From contig CM063288.1 of NCBI GenBank assembly GCA_032173965.1, forward strand, positions 12,752,501 through 12,816,500: DNA of 64,000 nt, written 5' to 3'. A program made the position numbers and the translations under genes. The notes under the pieces were generated by a model, which was given only the letters and a program-made list of their open reading frames with translations, ran no database searches and was not told the origin of the DNA. The number at the start of each line of letters is the position of its first letter. The first letter of the stretch is position 1. Positions 26,301 through 38,000 of the stretch are shown here, piece by piece. This DNA is from Sitta carolinensis. Its lineage: Eukaryota > Chordata > Aves > Passeriformes > Sittidae.

Positions 26301-28068
26301 AAGTGGGATAGGAGCTATGGGTGTATGAGAATTGGTGGCAGTTCCTTGTCTGCCTGCTAAGGAGTATCACAAATAGAGGCAGAAACTTTTTGTTTCCCTT
26401 TTTGTGTTACTGAGCACCTTAAATTTTACAGATTGTGCCCACGAAATTCAGGGTTCTGCTAAAAATCTCCCTTTGCTTATCTCATTTTCATATACACAGA
26501 AATAAAGAAGAAGAGCATAAACTGTTTCGTCAATAATGGATTACAAAGTAAATTATTTCATGCTGCTTCAGATGCCCAGGAGTTCAGTCAAGGTGAAATA
26601 GGTGCCTGTGCTGTCTGCACTTGAGCTCTGATGGTTAAGACAAACCGAGCATCTTTCACTGTGCATGACATTCTCTCACAGAAAAGAATGTCTCCTTGTA
26701 CAGATGAAGAGGCAACTAGAGCTTGAGAGATACATGAAACAGAATCCTTAAGGATGATTGGATTATCATGGTCTTTTCAGACTGAGTTGCTGCAGAAGTA
26801 TCTATCTCCAGTGGCAGGATTTAGGCAGATATTTTTTCCCAAATCCAGCCTTGCTACTGAAGCTACCAAATAATTTTCAGCTGGTAGCAATTTTTTGGAT
26901 TTAACTAAAGGTCAGAAGGTGGCTATAAGAGTCTAAGTTAGACTTTACAAATACAACATCTACACTGGAGTGTAGAAATTATAACAGTCGAAGTCACGGC
27001 TAGCAGAGATGAGAAGCCTTAGTGGTATTTTGCTGCATTTGCAGGACAACATTTATAGCTAAAGTTGCTATCCTTATCAGAAGGAGTTTAGTTTTACATC
27101 CAAAACATTAGACTGAAATTATGTCTCAACTTTTGGTCTTCCATGACATAGAAGAAGTCTTGTTTTCCTCTGTCCAAAAGAAACATGATGTGTGCAACAG
27201 TGGTGGACTTTAAGTCTCTTTCTGATGTTTAATGTTTAAATTATATTTTGCCCCTTGAATAGTCCAGCCAAAGAAAAAAATATTTGTGGAAAAAAACTCT
27301 TGTAGAATATCAAGGCTGTGTAGTTTATCCCATTCTCAGATCTATCAACCCCACCCTGGGCTCCTTGTCTTTGAGGTACAAATAAATATTCAGAAAGATA
27401 GCCGTTCCTTGTCTAAAAAGAACATGTGGGAAAATTCAGGTCAACATTTTCTGGAGGAATATTTAGTGCATCTTCATCTGAGCTGGATAGGAACTAAATA
27501 GTGGAGAATGCAAAAATTTACCTTTGGTTTTCTGTTTCTCTTTTAGTTCAGTTTCAATTTTGTTTGAGATTTAAGTTTTCAATAACAGTATCAGTCTTCT
27601 TTCTTCCTAGACAGCTAACTCACCTCTAGTTTTTCCCCTGTTCTAATACGAAAGAGATTCATTTACTGGAAGAATCACTCAGTACCAGGCTGTGTTTCCC
27701 ATGACAACTCCCTGAGTTTATGCAGTACCCTTAACTTCTGCCATAAGTTTTTGCACAATATTCTTCTTTCCTTGTGGTTTCTCCTTCCAACAGCTCTGGG
27801 GAAGGATACACAAACAGTGAGCATAAACAGCACCAACAGTGAATCAGATTCTTCCCTGAGGGGGCTGTAAGGCTGTACAAATTATTAGAATAATAATAAC
27901 CAGGAATTAATGTGTCCATTTATGTTAACTAGGGAATTGGGAAGTGTTGACTGCATATGCAGGCCCTTCAAATATGCTCTTGTGATCCAAATTTGAGAGT
28001 GTGCAAAGTGAAGCAAACTTTAAAAATTTCTGTTTGAGAGGGAGTCATGTAGGATCATGATATTGTAT
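20307..28068. other. Unique non-coding DNA, no gene recognised
   Basis: About 7.8 kb of AT-rich DNA. Clusters of open frames on both strands at 20932-21294, 22690-23076, 23593-23911 and 24671-25175 lie across slightly GC-richer patches and shadow one another, as expected from chance. An AC-rich CAAAC-like stretch lies at about 25502-25540. A short perfect hairpin is at 22911-22930. No exon, RNA gene or retroelement could be supported. Confidence 0.5.
22911..22930. repeat. Short perfect hairpin CACCACCA / TGGTGGTG
   Basis: Eight-base arms at 22911-22918 and 22923-22930 are exact reverse complements separated by CACA. The right arm region is followed by a near-copy: GGTGGTGTATTTCCCA (22924-22939) resembles GGTGGTATTTCCCAG (22942-22956). 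The function is unknown. Confidence 0.7.
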
Positions 28069-28086
28069 GATATGATGCATCATATC
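28069..28086. repeat. Perfect 18-bp palindrome centred on ATGCAT
   Basis: GATATGATGCATCATATC is its own reverse complement over all 18 bases. It sits in AT-rich DNA beside other ATGATAT-like words (28056-28095). It could be a dimeric transcription-factor site or chance in low-complexity sequence. Confidence 0.8.
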
Positions 28087-28751
28087 CCATAATATAAAAG
28101 AGGAAGATAAACCTTTTTATTTAAAACCTGTGACAATGCCCAGTGTTGTTGTTGACTGAATTCCAATTACCTGGGAAGCATTAGCACATCACATTTCAAC
28201 GTGTCATCTCTCCTAAGTGGAACCAATTGCATTAAAACAGTCGTGAAACTTCAGGCCCCCACACTTCAGTAAAAATGTAATCATAAAAATTTAAAATGCA
28301 TATATTCATTTTCCCCCTTCTGCAACAATGTCAGGCAAATACGCCTCATTGGAATTCACCACAGGCACAATTACCAGTCTCTGTCTGCAGAATTGTTAAT
28401 GGAAAAATTACATACACAGACTCTTGATAAACTGTGCATCTGATTTCACTGTTTGTGAAGCACAGATATTAATTATTACTGCTGTCACTCTTCTGCTAAG
28501 AAATGGCTAAAGTTTTCTTTAGGCATTTCTGTCTTCAGTGCACAGTAGCTTGATCTAAGAGGCAAACACCAGAACATTTGTGGCATGGTGTTTAATAAAT
28601 AGTGGCGAACAAGGAAATCAATTGTTTGTTTTTAGTTAGGACTGAAATGCTTCAGAAACTCTGAGTTTACCCCTCTCTGGACTCCATTATTCTCTAATAT
28701 TTTGATAGCTAATATTAATTGTATATAAATAGGAACAAGATATAGTCCAGC

Positions 28752-28767
28752 AAAAAAAAAAAAAAAA
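28752..28767. repeat. Poly(A) tract, A16, with CCAAAC tail
   Basis: Sixteen A followed by a short CCCAAACCAAACC stretch. Similar A-rich stretches with AAAC units occur near 25502, 41240, 47360 and 59865. They look like simple-sequence DNA rather than the tails of named elements. Confidence 0.9.
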
Positions 28768-29806
28768 CCCAAACCAAACCTAAAAAAGCTTTTTAATTAG
28801 CATTTTGTTTTGCCTCTGCAGAGTAGCCTGTAAAATGTGAAGTCAAGCTTCAGATAACAAGGATCTGTGAAACAGTCAGCAGCAAAGCCCAGCACTTCCA
28901 CTATAGGATAGGAGGTATTGCTGATATATCCAACCATATTCAAATCCAACTATTTCATGCTCTGAGAGGTTTGGATGAAGTTTTTTTTCCAATTGTTCTT
29001 GGAGTAAAATCTATTTCATTTTCAGAGGTTTTGAGCTTAGGCTTTTGAGGGTTTTAATTTTTCTTTTTTAGATTCAGCATGTCTTTGGCTGCATTTCCCT
29101 TGACTTTCATGAATTAAAACTTAGGGCCAGTGTGGTCCTCCTCTTCTAGTCTGGCTGACTTCAATTTCAGGCTGGGCAGTGTAGGAGGTCACCTGTCACT
29201 AAAGGTAGAAGCTACTCCACTTTAATAATTGGCTTTTCCAGCTGCAGATAGGTATCCAAGGCCCCTCTGGTGAGCATCAGTCCCTACCCTTTCCTGAACA
29301 TGGCATTCAAACAGACTGGTCATGGATCAGGTGTCACCCAGGCCAGTGTAATGCAAGCCACTGCCAAAGCCATCCTCTGAAAATCTGTTACAAGTTTACA
29401 CATCCTCTGCCTCTGCACATTCTCTACCTTTGCTGATCCTCCAATTTTATCTATTTCTAGCAGTAGAAGTAAGCCCTGATATACTGATGACACATGTTTT
29501 TATATTGCAGTTATTAGTTTAAATTTATTAGTCAGCATCTTAATTTCCACCACATTTTAACTTTTATGCAGGAGGCTTTAGGGTTGTATGTGATTGCCCT
29601 GAATGCATTTGTATGATATCATCTCCAAAATAATATGGTGGGGTATATTACTTTATCAATGAGGGTTTTTCCTCCTTTTTTTTTGTCTTCAAATACAAAA
29701 AGACAAGTCCTAAATAAATAATTCTGATAATTGTTCCTTTTTTAATAATTTAATCTATTTCTTTCTCACTCGAACAGCAAACAATAAAGATATTATTAGA
29801 CTATTA

Positions 29807-29837
29807 TTATGGGTATATTAGCCTGATATACCCATAA
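29807..29837. repeat. Perfect inverted repeat, 12-bp arms, 7-bp loop
   Basis: TTATGGGTATAT (29807-29818) and ATATACCCATAA (29826-29837) are exact reverse complements around the spacer TAGCCTG. As RNA or extruded DNA this would form a 12-bp stem. It is not at the end of any recognised element. Confidence 0.85.
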
Positions 29838-32800
29838 ATATGCTCTCACTGGGAATCACTGGGAAAAATTTGCAGAAGTTTTACAAACATAATTTCAGAA
29901 GGAAACTGAAAGAAGTGAGCATTGGAAATAATTAAAAATAAAGAAAATTTTCTGAAGCTCTTTGGCTACACTTACAGGAAGAATGCTGAAAGTTTTTTGA
30001 CAGATGATTGTAATTTGTCAGGGTGGTTTTTGGATTATGCTTCACCTTGGGTGACAGTAGTAAGTGAAACCTGAGTGAGAACTTTTAAGAGTGACACTTC
30101 CAGTTGTATTGCAAGAGGAGAGGTAAATTGGTACTTGTAGTATAGTAAGTTGGTAGTTGTAAGTGGCGTCCTCATTTAGATGTATGTGTGAAATGCTCTT
30201 CTCTCTTCTAAATCTTCCTAAAAAGACTCCAAAAGCTGATGTAGAAGAATGAATAATAAAGAAAAAATAAGATGGTCTGTTCACCTGAGGTTTTTCTTCA
30301 ACTTCTATTATCTGTGAGCAACAGAATGAAAAAAATATTCTTTCATGAAACATCTTTTTTGATGGCAGTGGTTTAGAGTAAGTGTGTGATAAGAATATCT
30401 GCAACATAAAAAAAGCTAGGAATTATGAATCAAGGCCTTGGCTGACAGTGGGCAACCCTGAGTGTTATAAAGGAAAGGATGAGAAATCTTATGCTTGGCA
30501 CAGGTGGAATAGTTTGCAACCATCCTAATCAGGGCTGCCTTGGAATTGATTTAACCCTGAAGCGTGAGGTAAGATTCTTGATTGATTTTCACCCCACCCT
30601 TCCTTTTCTCTCCACTAGCTCTGTATATTTTTATGAGTAAATGACGTTTTCTTCCTCAGCGCTATACTTGGTACCAATGTAACTTGTAGTGACAAGTGTC
30701 ACTGTTTATTGATTTGGTCAGTAAGGGTGCAGAACCTTCCTTCTAACATAAAAAAATTGTCTTTCTTATTCAAAATATTTTTCTCTTCTGCAATTGCTCC
30801 CCTTGGAAGCAAAGGGCTGATGCTTTTGTTTTATGCTTAAGTTTCCAGTGCTTCATTTATGAGTGCATATGCTTTTTCTGGTAGCCTGTCTTATTAATCT
30901 CTAAGATAAGCAAGCCTAGTGTTTTTCATTCTTTGTAGATGAGTTTTCATGGTAACTCTAACTGTCATTCTGGGGACTGCTTTTAACTCCACAGTGATTC
31001 TTCTGATCTGCAATATTTTACATAGTAGAACTCTTGGTTTATATCATTACATTGTATTTTTCATATTATATTCAATCCATTAAAGCACAGGTGGATCTTC
31101 ACTAGGATGCCACTGCTGGACCGTTCATGATACCATAGACTGGCTTGTAGCAATAGCACTGATTAATGAAAAAGAGCTTTAAAACTCCAACAACAAAATC
31201 ACTGAAAAAATATCTTATTTATTAAGTTAAAGGTATTATAAAACACAGTATTATGAGGCTATGATGTTAAACCCACAAAATTATAAGGGACCTTTTTTCG
31301 ATTACAATAGCACTCTGTAGATCAAGGTACCACTGTTCTGCTGACATAGGTTTTTCTGTATATCTCCTGATTTCCTGACTCAATGCTGGCTACTGTTTAA
31401 ACAACTGAGACAAATGCAGTAGTTGTAAAGCTTAGCAGCTCTATTATTTTCATTATTTTTACAGACAAAGAAAAGGATTTATATGCAAAACCCCATATCT
31501 TTCAATCACTTATGCAGTTAATTAAAAACAGATGAATAATCAGATTGATTACAATATGATTGTTTACATGCTTAAGAATAACTAAGCTTGAATGGATGTG
31601 GTTAGGGGTTGAAGAATTTCTGCACAATTGAAAAAGTATTAGTTGTGGTGGAAAATATGTGAATTGCATTATTAATTGCTTAAGTTACTGTCTTGGCAGA
31701 GTATGGATGCACAATTGTGTCTTCAGTGGCCACTCTGAGAAAAGACATAAGATGGATGAGAAAACAACAGGAGAAGTACAAGCAGCAGTGATGTGAAGCT
31801 ATTTCATTTTACTACATTGCATATTTGTAGAGGTGGTCATTAAGGAAAGTTGAACATGGCAGAGTTGCAAGAGTCTTTGGGAAATCCATAAATCTTCAAT
31901 CAGATCCCACCTTGAATACTGAGCTAAAACACCAGTTAATAAAATCTTCATATGTGCCCTAAGCAACAGATTGATGGAAGGTTTTTGCTGCAGGATTAGA
32001 TGATGTTCTTAAAACACTCCTTATGGTACCTTGGAAATGCTTTGTTTTTGTGGATAGGAAATCTGCTTGCAGTTTATTTGCTGCTTGGAAGAGGTGGCAA
32101 AGCAGAACAGATGTTTTTACTTTTTGCTGTTTGTGTGGAATAATTCCAGAGAAATTTGGAAAGCAGTAATAGAATTTAAAGAGACTTCAAACGTTGCAAA
32201 AGTTTATCTTTCCTGATGCACAATGTTTAGAAAGAAAGAGGTTTCCAGGTGAATTAAATAAAACAAAGAACTATTCACATGTTCCAGAGCAGAAAGAGGT
32301 GAATTATTTGAGTCTCCAATAGATATTTGTAACAAGAAGAAAAGAGGCAATGCCTGTGACAAAGACAACACCACTTCTAGAGAACAGTTGGATGTGTTGC
32401 TGACACACAGAAGTGAGAAGGCCAAGAATGAATTTTGTACTGTGAGGTGAGTGAGAAGTTAGGAAATGTGTGCTCTCACAAAGTAAAATTTTCCACTAAT
32501 TGGGCTGTGGTCATCTTTTGACACAGTTATCAGTGTGAGATGGTGCACAGGGTTTATTTTAGGCACATAGTCTCCTTAGGCCAGCTGCTTGTCTCTACAC
32601 ATCTGTTATTTGACTCACAAGGAATTCTTTACTGAGCTGAGCCTTGGCTATGACGTTTGCTAGGAAAGCTCAAAAATCTAATGCCACACATTACCAGCAA
32701 TGATAAGTTCTGCAAAGAGAAGACATCAGAGGGGGAATTGTGTTCAGGCATTATCCTGTTCCGTTGTTCTATGCCAAATACAACTATGCATACTTAATAT

Positions 32801-33199
32801 TAAAGATGTTTGTGTCATGGTTAATATCAATACATATTGCAAAGTGATAATGAAATTTGGAATATCTGATTAGTCATGGGGAAAATGTAAAAGAGTATTT
32901 TATTTACATTTCTAACATAATTTTTACACTGAATGACCAATTACACTTCTATTAGAAACTATCTATTTTGCCTTTTTTAATATTTGCTTACTGATAAATT
33001 GGTGACCAAGATGACATTGATCTATTCATGCCTATTGAATCTTTAATTCATGGATATCTTTAAACACTCACTCTTACAGAAGATTCTGTTAGGTTTTGGC
33101 TGGAACTCCAAAGCAGTGACATGCAGTAACCTCATGGCCTAGAAATATCTGCCAGGAAGTTGAAGTGCCAATATCATTTGACTGCATCAATGTGATGGC

Positions 33200-33710
33200 A
33201 CCATCCGCAAAATTATTCCTTTAAAACTAGTGGTTGGATCTGGCTTGAACTGGTCAGCTCCATTTTGAACTAATCTGGATCCGGTTTGAACTGCTTGGGT
33301 CTGGTTCAAGCCAGATCCGCCTAGCTCCCACCAGTTCACAGAAGATTGGATCTGGGCGGAGCGGACAGGAGGTGGCTTTGATGCTGCAGCAGGGCCGGGG
33401 GAAAGGCCCTGGGCAGGGAATGCCTGCCGGGCTGCAGCCAGAAGTAGAGCCCAGCGTGGCCGTCTTGAGTGCTGCTCAAACGCCTGCTCTTCCTCCCTGC
33501 TCCACCTGTTGCTGCACACAACTGCTGAGAGGCATCAAATGCTTCTTCTGCCGGCTTCAGTTGGTCAGGGAATCCTGCCAATGCCTCTGCCTCAGATCAG
33601 TCCCATACTGTACTCTGGCTTTTAAAATTCACTGCATGCCCTCTGGTTTTTTTTATTGCAACTAAAATTCCTGCTGGTTTATGATGCCAGGCTCTAATAA
33701 AGACAGGCTT
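33200..33710. other. Isolated GC-rich block, origin unknown
   Basis: About 500 bp clearly richer in G+C and CpG than the flanks. It begins with a degenerate ~21-bp tandem array (33236-33319). It then carries a GGCC hairpin (CAGGGCC 33390-33396 and GGCCCTG 33405-33411) and a GC-rich body to about 33600, and ends in AT-rich DNA with an AATAAA at about 33697. Open frames exist on both strands (minus 33187-33519, 110 codons; plus 33372-33665, 97 codons), as expected where GC content makes stops rare. Neither matches a family I know. Possible identities are an LTR or other repeat I do not recognise, a non-coding RNA exon, or a small CpG island. None is proven. Confidence 0.5.
33236..33319. repeat. 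Degenerate ~21-bp tandem repeat, about 4 units, with inverted end arms
   Basis: Units resembling GGATCTGGCTTGAACTGGTCA start at about 33236, 33257, 33278 and 33299; TTGAACT recurs in the first three. The first unit's GGATCTGGCTTGAAC (33236-33250) is the exact reverse complement of GTTCAAGCCAGATCC (33304-33318), so the array can also fold into a 15-bp stem. The period is a multiple of three, so the minus-strand open frame reads through it as loose 7-residue repeats. Confidence 0.7.
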
Positions 33711-35147
33711 TGCGTTGTGTACTTATAATGCTGAATTAGTCATAGTGGCAGCTTTGTGGGCACATTTATTTCTAGAACCTCTTGTTTAATTTATGATTCT
33801 ATCTTGTCTTTCACAACTCACATTTTTCTCAGTAATGCTTCCAATTCCACAGGTTTACCCATCCAAGGAATTTCCCTGACAACAAAAATATGAACCCTTG
33901 TTCACTCATAAGGATGCACACTGATATTGATTCACCCTTATTTTTAGGGCACTGATTTCTCTGTAAGATATGCAGCAGGTGGTTCTGAAATTCTTCTCTT
34001 CCCTTCTTAGGTACAGATGAACACTGCCAGTATGGATTCTCTGCAGAATTTATCTTAGTGCACTTCTTGTCCTCTCAATCATTATTGCACTGGTACTCTT
34101 TTCTCCAGCTTATGTTTTACTAGCTGCAGTATTGTTCATAGACTGACTAACAAGGCAAAAAATGGAACTTATTTCCACTGCTGAGCAAGAATCCAGACCT
34201 GCCTTCTAAACTTTGCCTTTGAGCTCCTACAGGATGACTACTTCAGCTGTCCTCCCCATTATGGTGCATTGTACTCTCCACATGAAAATCTGTGCTGGAA
34301 ACTGCCTGAAATAGCTAAAAGTAGGTTATACAGCACTTTACAAGTTCCTCTAGTGTGGACAAAGATGCTGCTCACCAGAGGGAATTTTAACAGGTTCTGT
34401 TATTGGCATTTGCGTTGTGGAAGGTGACTACTCCTGTGGATGTGCTTCTGGACACCAGGGCTAGCATGTCATTCCCTGACAACAGAAACATCAGTCTTGC
34501 TTTTTTTTCAGAAGTATCATAAGAAATTTCTCAAGGGCATTCCACATTATAGTTTTTTCCATGCCTCTTTTCTCAATGATAAGTTCTAAGTTTTCCTGTA
34601 GTTTCTGTGGAAGGCACTGGCGCTCTGCCTTTCCAGTTAGTACTTGTCATGTTGTCAGCTCTTCCATGGTGTAAGGTTTCAAGTACTGAAGTTAAATGTA
34701 CAAATTTTCTTGGTTATCCTACTCTAGATAGGTAAGATGAGCTTAGATTTTTTTGCCTAGTGGAAAGATCCCACATAATTATAGGAACAAAAAAATAAAT
34801 AGTATTTAACTTTAGAGAAAAAGAAAGCTTAGTTCCATTTATTGCTCCCACTAAGACAAAATTCCAGCATAACAAGAAGGGGATCAACCTCAGTATTTTC
34901 CAATGCTTTACTTTTGCTATACCTGTGTACTGTAAAATAAAACATTACTATTATTAGAAATACATTCTAGTAGTCCCTACGTATCAGTCTTATCCACCAT
35001 CCACATCTAATCCAAATATCTGGAGTTTAGCATGTGAATAATGCCTCCTGGAAGTTTCTGATAGCTGAATGCATATGTAAGTGCTTTGATTGGAGTAGTG
35101 AAGGACAGGTACATGTTCCTCTGTCAGTGGACAACCAGAGGTAGCAT

Positions 35148-35184
35148 TTTGCTTATGCAAATTTCTTTGCTTATGCAAAGAAAT
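35148..35184. repeat. Duplicated TTTGCTTATGCAAA motif with 10-bp hairpin
   Basis: The 14-mer TTTGCTTATGCAAA occurs exactly at 35148-35161 and again at 35166-35179, with starts 18 bp apart. The first copy continues into ATGCAAAT, the octamer recognised by POU/Oct factors (35155-35162). The second copy lies in a perfect inverted repeat, ATTTCTTTGC (35161-35170) and GCAAAGAAAT (35175-35184), around TTAT. The words also resemble C/EBP half-sites. A regulatory role is inference only. Confidence 0.75.
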
Positions 35185-36026
35185 GTTTCAGCAAAGAGAA
35201 CAAAATGGCTTCCCAGGATACAGCAGCCCTCTGCTCTTGCTGTCATTTCAGATTGGCTGCCTGGCAGAGAGGATGGCTGGCTCTGTCACTCAGAGGAGAA
35301 CATGCATTAACAAGCTGCATGGTTAGTGTTTGAGCAGTGCTTCGTGTGCTGACAGCACTTCATGTGAAGTGCGCTTCTTCAGCAACGCAGAAAAAACCTC
35401 TGGGAACTTTTGGACCCAGTTCTGCTCTATTCAAAATCAGTTGCAGGTTTGTCATTGACTTTAATAGGCATCGGATCAGTCCTTTAGTGCTGCAAAATTG
35501 GCAGACAGAGGAGAAATGAGACTAAATGGGCTAAAGCTGTATTGTCTTCGTTTATTTTTCTTTGCCAATGAATAGGTGCTGATGAGTTTAACTCGGTTTC
35601 ATTACAGGAAAGGGAAATCTTAAAATAACGTTACATTACATTGTTTTTTACATATGGTAAAACGGAAGTCTTATTATTCTGAAAAGTGGCAAATCTGTTT
35701 GCAAAGATAATTGTAGTTTCAAACTGCAATTTAATATCATGGTTTATGTACCCGCCCTTAGGATCATGACTTTCCAAGTGGAACTGAGGTAGAATTTATA
35801 CATTCAAAGATAAAATTGGTATACTGAAAGTCTTGCTTAGATAATTACTTTTCTTCCATGGAAATCTGTAAAAGACTACACATTCCAAGACCTATCTCAC
35901 AGAAACTCTTGGCTGGCCATCCATGCATCCAAGTGTGTCTCTGTGCTATCCATGCGACTCATGCACATCCCTTTGGTGTGGAAAGTATTCTCAGACCATG
36001 CTCTCTCATGTTGGGCTGTGATCCAT

Positions 36027-36062
36027 AAAAAAAAAAAAGAAAAAAGAAAAAAAGAAAAAAAA
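36027..36062. repeat. A-rich simple repeat (A with G interruptions)
   Basis: Runs of A12, A6, A7 and A8 separated by single G. It is simple-sequence DNA; the phenylalanine-rich open frame on the minus strand (35897-36085) is its by-product. Confidence 0.9.
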
Positions 36063-36981
36063 TTAAGGATGCCAGGTGGTTTCATTTAGATTTAGCGATT
36101 TAGGGTGAAAGAATTGTCTGATTTCTTTCTTAAAGAGTTTCTCTGTGGATAAATAAGCATGCTCAGACAGAAAAGGTTCTTCCCAAAGTCTTTAATTGTT
36201 GATACTGAACATCTCCTTGATACTCAAGTTGATAATTATTCACATCAGTTGACAGTATGCTAAATTAAGTAAAATCTCCCCTGTCTTGATAATTTTGCCT
36301 GTGACCAAAGGATGACTGTTTACAGAAGAGTGTGAACTGGTAATTGCCCTTCTTACTGGACAGTACTCATTCTCCACTGTGTGAGGATGCTGTCCTGATA
36401 TTGGCTAAGTATTGATGCATAAAAATGCTGTAAATTACTTGAGGGCCAGATACCCTGAAGGGAGGCACCCAGAACACACTGGTAAATGACCACGTTTTGA
36501 TCTTAACATGACTAAACTATTGCTCCTCAACTGTCCTTCTTGCACGTGTGGTAATTTGCTTTTTGGTCAGCCTAGATAATTTTAAAACACAATGCATTAA
36601 CATTGTACCATGGGGACTAAGAAAGCTCAGCCTTCCTCTTTGTCTGACTTTGATTTGACATGAAGCTCACAGTAACTGGAGAGTCTGCTCTGTCTTAATG
36701 GCAGAGAGGAAGCTCTATTTTTCCTTATTTTCTGTTTATGTCTTATAAAATCATGGAGGAAAGCTTATTTTTCATTTCTCTGGAAGAAATGCCAATTACT
36801 GTTGTTCTTCTAAGCTTTGTACTCTTAGATTGTGCACATTACACTGGCATTCCCACAAGGGTAAAAAAGCATTTCATTTACAGTGCAAAGTAAAATGCAG
36901 AGGGTAAGCATGTGTATCCAGCTGCCCTAAAGCTTAACAGGATTATTTGCAACAATGATAGCTGTGGAGCAACCTCCTATT

Positions 36982-37006
36982 AAAAAAAAAAAAAAAAAAA
37001 AAAAAA
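36982..37006. repeat. Poly(A) tract, A25
   Basis: Twenty-five uninterrupted A, followed by GAAAACGG. The sequence upstream (CAACCTCCTATT) holds no AATAAA signal, so this is more likely a mononucleotide microsatellite than a processed-transcript tail. Confidence 0.95.
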
Positions 37007-37509
37007 GAAAACGGATGAAAAAGAAATTTTTCACTGAAGTAACAGAGTGATTAAATTTGGCTTTTTGCCATTGCAGGGTGACAATAATTTCTAGTCCTGC
37101 AAATGTGACTTTTGCAGCAAAAAGTCTGTAATCTGGAAGATAAGGGAGCCCCACTGGCTAGGACATAAACCAAAAAACATTATCCAACTGCAAAAATCAC
37201 TGGAAATAAGCTCTTGAAAGCATCGTAGCCTGATGTCCCTGAACATACACTCTGAGTTTCACCGACTGAGTTTGAGGAATGGGAAGAAGAATATGCTGAA
37301 GCAGGAAAAGTAGCCATTATAGTAGTGTACACTGCAAGAAGACTGCTGGGATATGCTGGCCGTGAAGGGATGTGACAGAGATTACAGCTGTTCAGGTACT
37401 CTTGGATTCCTCTCAAAGATCCACACTCTGAGGAGTGAAAAACAAGTGTCACTAAACTCTGGCAACAAGAAATGTTGCAGATCCTTTAGGTAGGATGGCT
37501 TTATGTGGC

Positions 37510-37860
37510 AGGCTGAAAGGCAGATTAATCCAGACAGTCTATTAGAGATGAAGTGCAGGAAAAGTTCTCAAAACATGGTGCTTTCAGCAGGAGGCAGAAG
37601 CCTGGGCTCTGACTGTTATCCCTGTTGTGCTGGCCCTGCTCTCAGAGGCTGCTCTTCACTCTGTGCTGCAGTGCTGGTCTGTCTGCTCCCCACATAATTC
37701 CCCAGCTGCTGGTGCTCCTGTTTACCTGACCGTGTGCCTGCAGCCCTGTCTCTGCATCACCTGCTCTGGGAGGCTTCATTCTGCTCTGCCTGCAAGGTGG
37801 GCTTTAGGCTGGACTCTCTGTATTCCATGGCTGGCGCCTTAAGGCTGACAGAGCGTGTGG
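37510..37860. other. GC-richer patch, origin unknown
   Basis: About 350 bp with many CTG/CAG and CTGC words, richer in G+C than its surroundings. Two overlapping plus-strand frames (37503-37697 and 37627-37842, 64 and 71 codons) cover it, both cysteine- and leucine-rich through CTG/TGC use. No domain, splice-site pattern or repeat family is recognised. It could be an old retroelement remnant or a non-coding RNA exon. Confidence 0.4.
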
Positions 37861-38000
37861 AAATGGATTGCTCATTCTGCACAAACACTGCCAGCTAATG
37901 GAGCACAAAAAGACAAAAAGCATTACCCAGTCATAAAAGATTTGAAGACTCTACTTCTGGACATAGACCCATTTCTACCTTGCAGACATCATATTTTTCT

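Larger units (their letters stand above)
28087..33199. other. Unique non-coding DNA, no gene recognised
   Basis: AT-rich sequence with a poly(A) run at 28752-28767, a perfect inverted repeat at 29807-29837, and a 121-codon minus-strand frame (30042-30407) without recognisable features. The part at 28130-28500 looks like candidate conserved non-coding DNA (see findings). No gene or mobile element can be supported. Confidence 0.5.
33711..37509. other. Unique non-coding DNA, no gene recognised
   Basis: AT-rich unique sequence with simple A-rich runs at 36027-36062 and 36982-37006 and the hairpin motif pair at 35148-35184. Short open frames at 34990-35178 (minus), 35086-35310, 35337-35519, 35897-36085 (minus), 36927-37154 (minus) and 37180-37452 (minus) carry nothing recognisable; those at 35897 and 36927 run through poly(A)/poly(T). 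Confidence 0.5.

Noticed and set aside
31860..32035. Phrases such as GGATTAGATGATGTTC that recall a CR1 3' UTR
   Set aside because: Only one short phrase fits, the order of other landmarks does not hold, and there is no terminal repeat; too weak to annotate as CR1.
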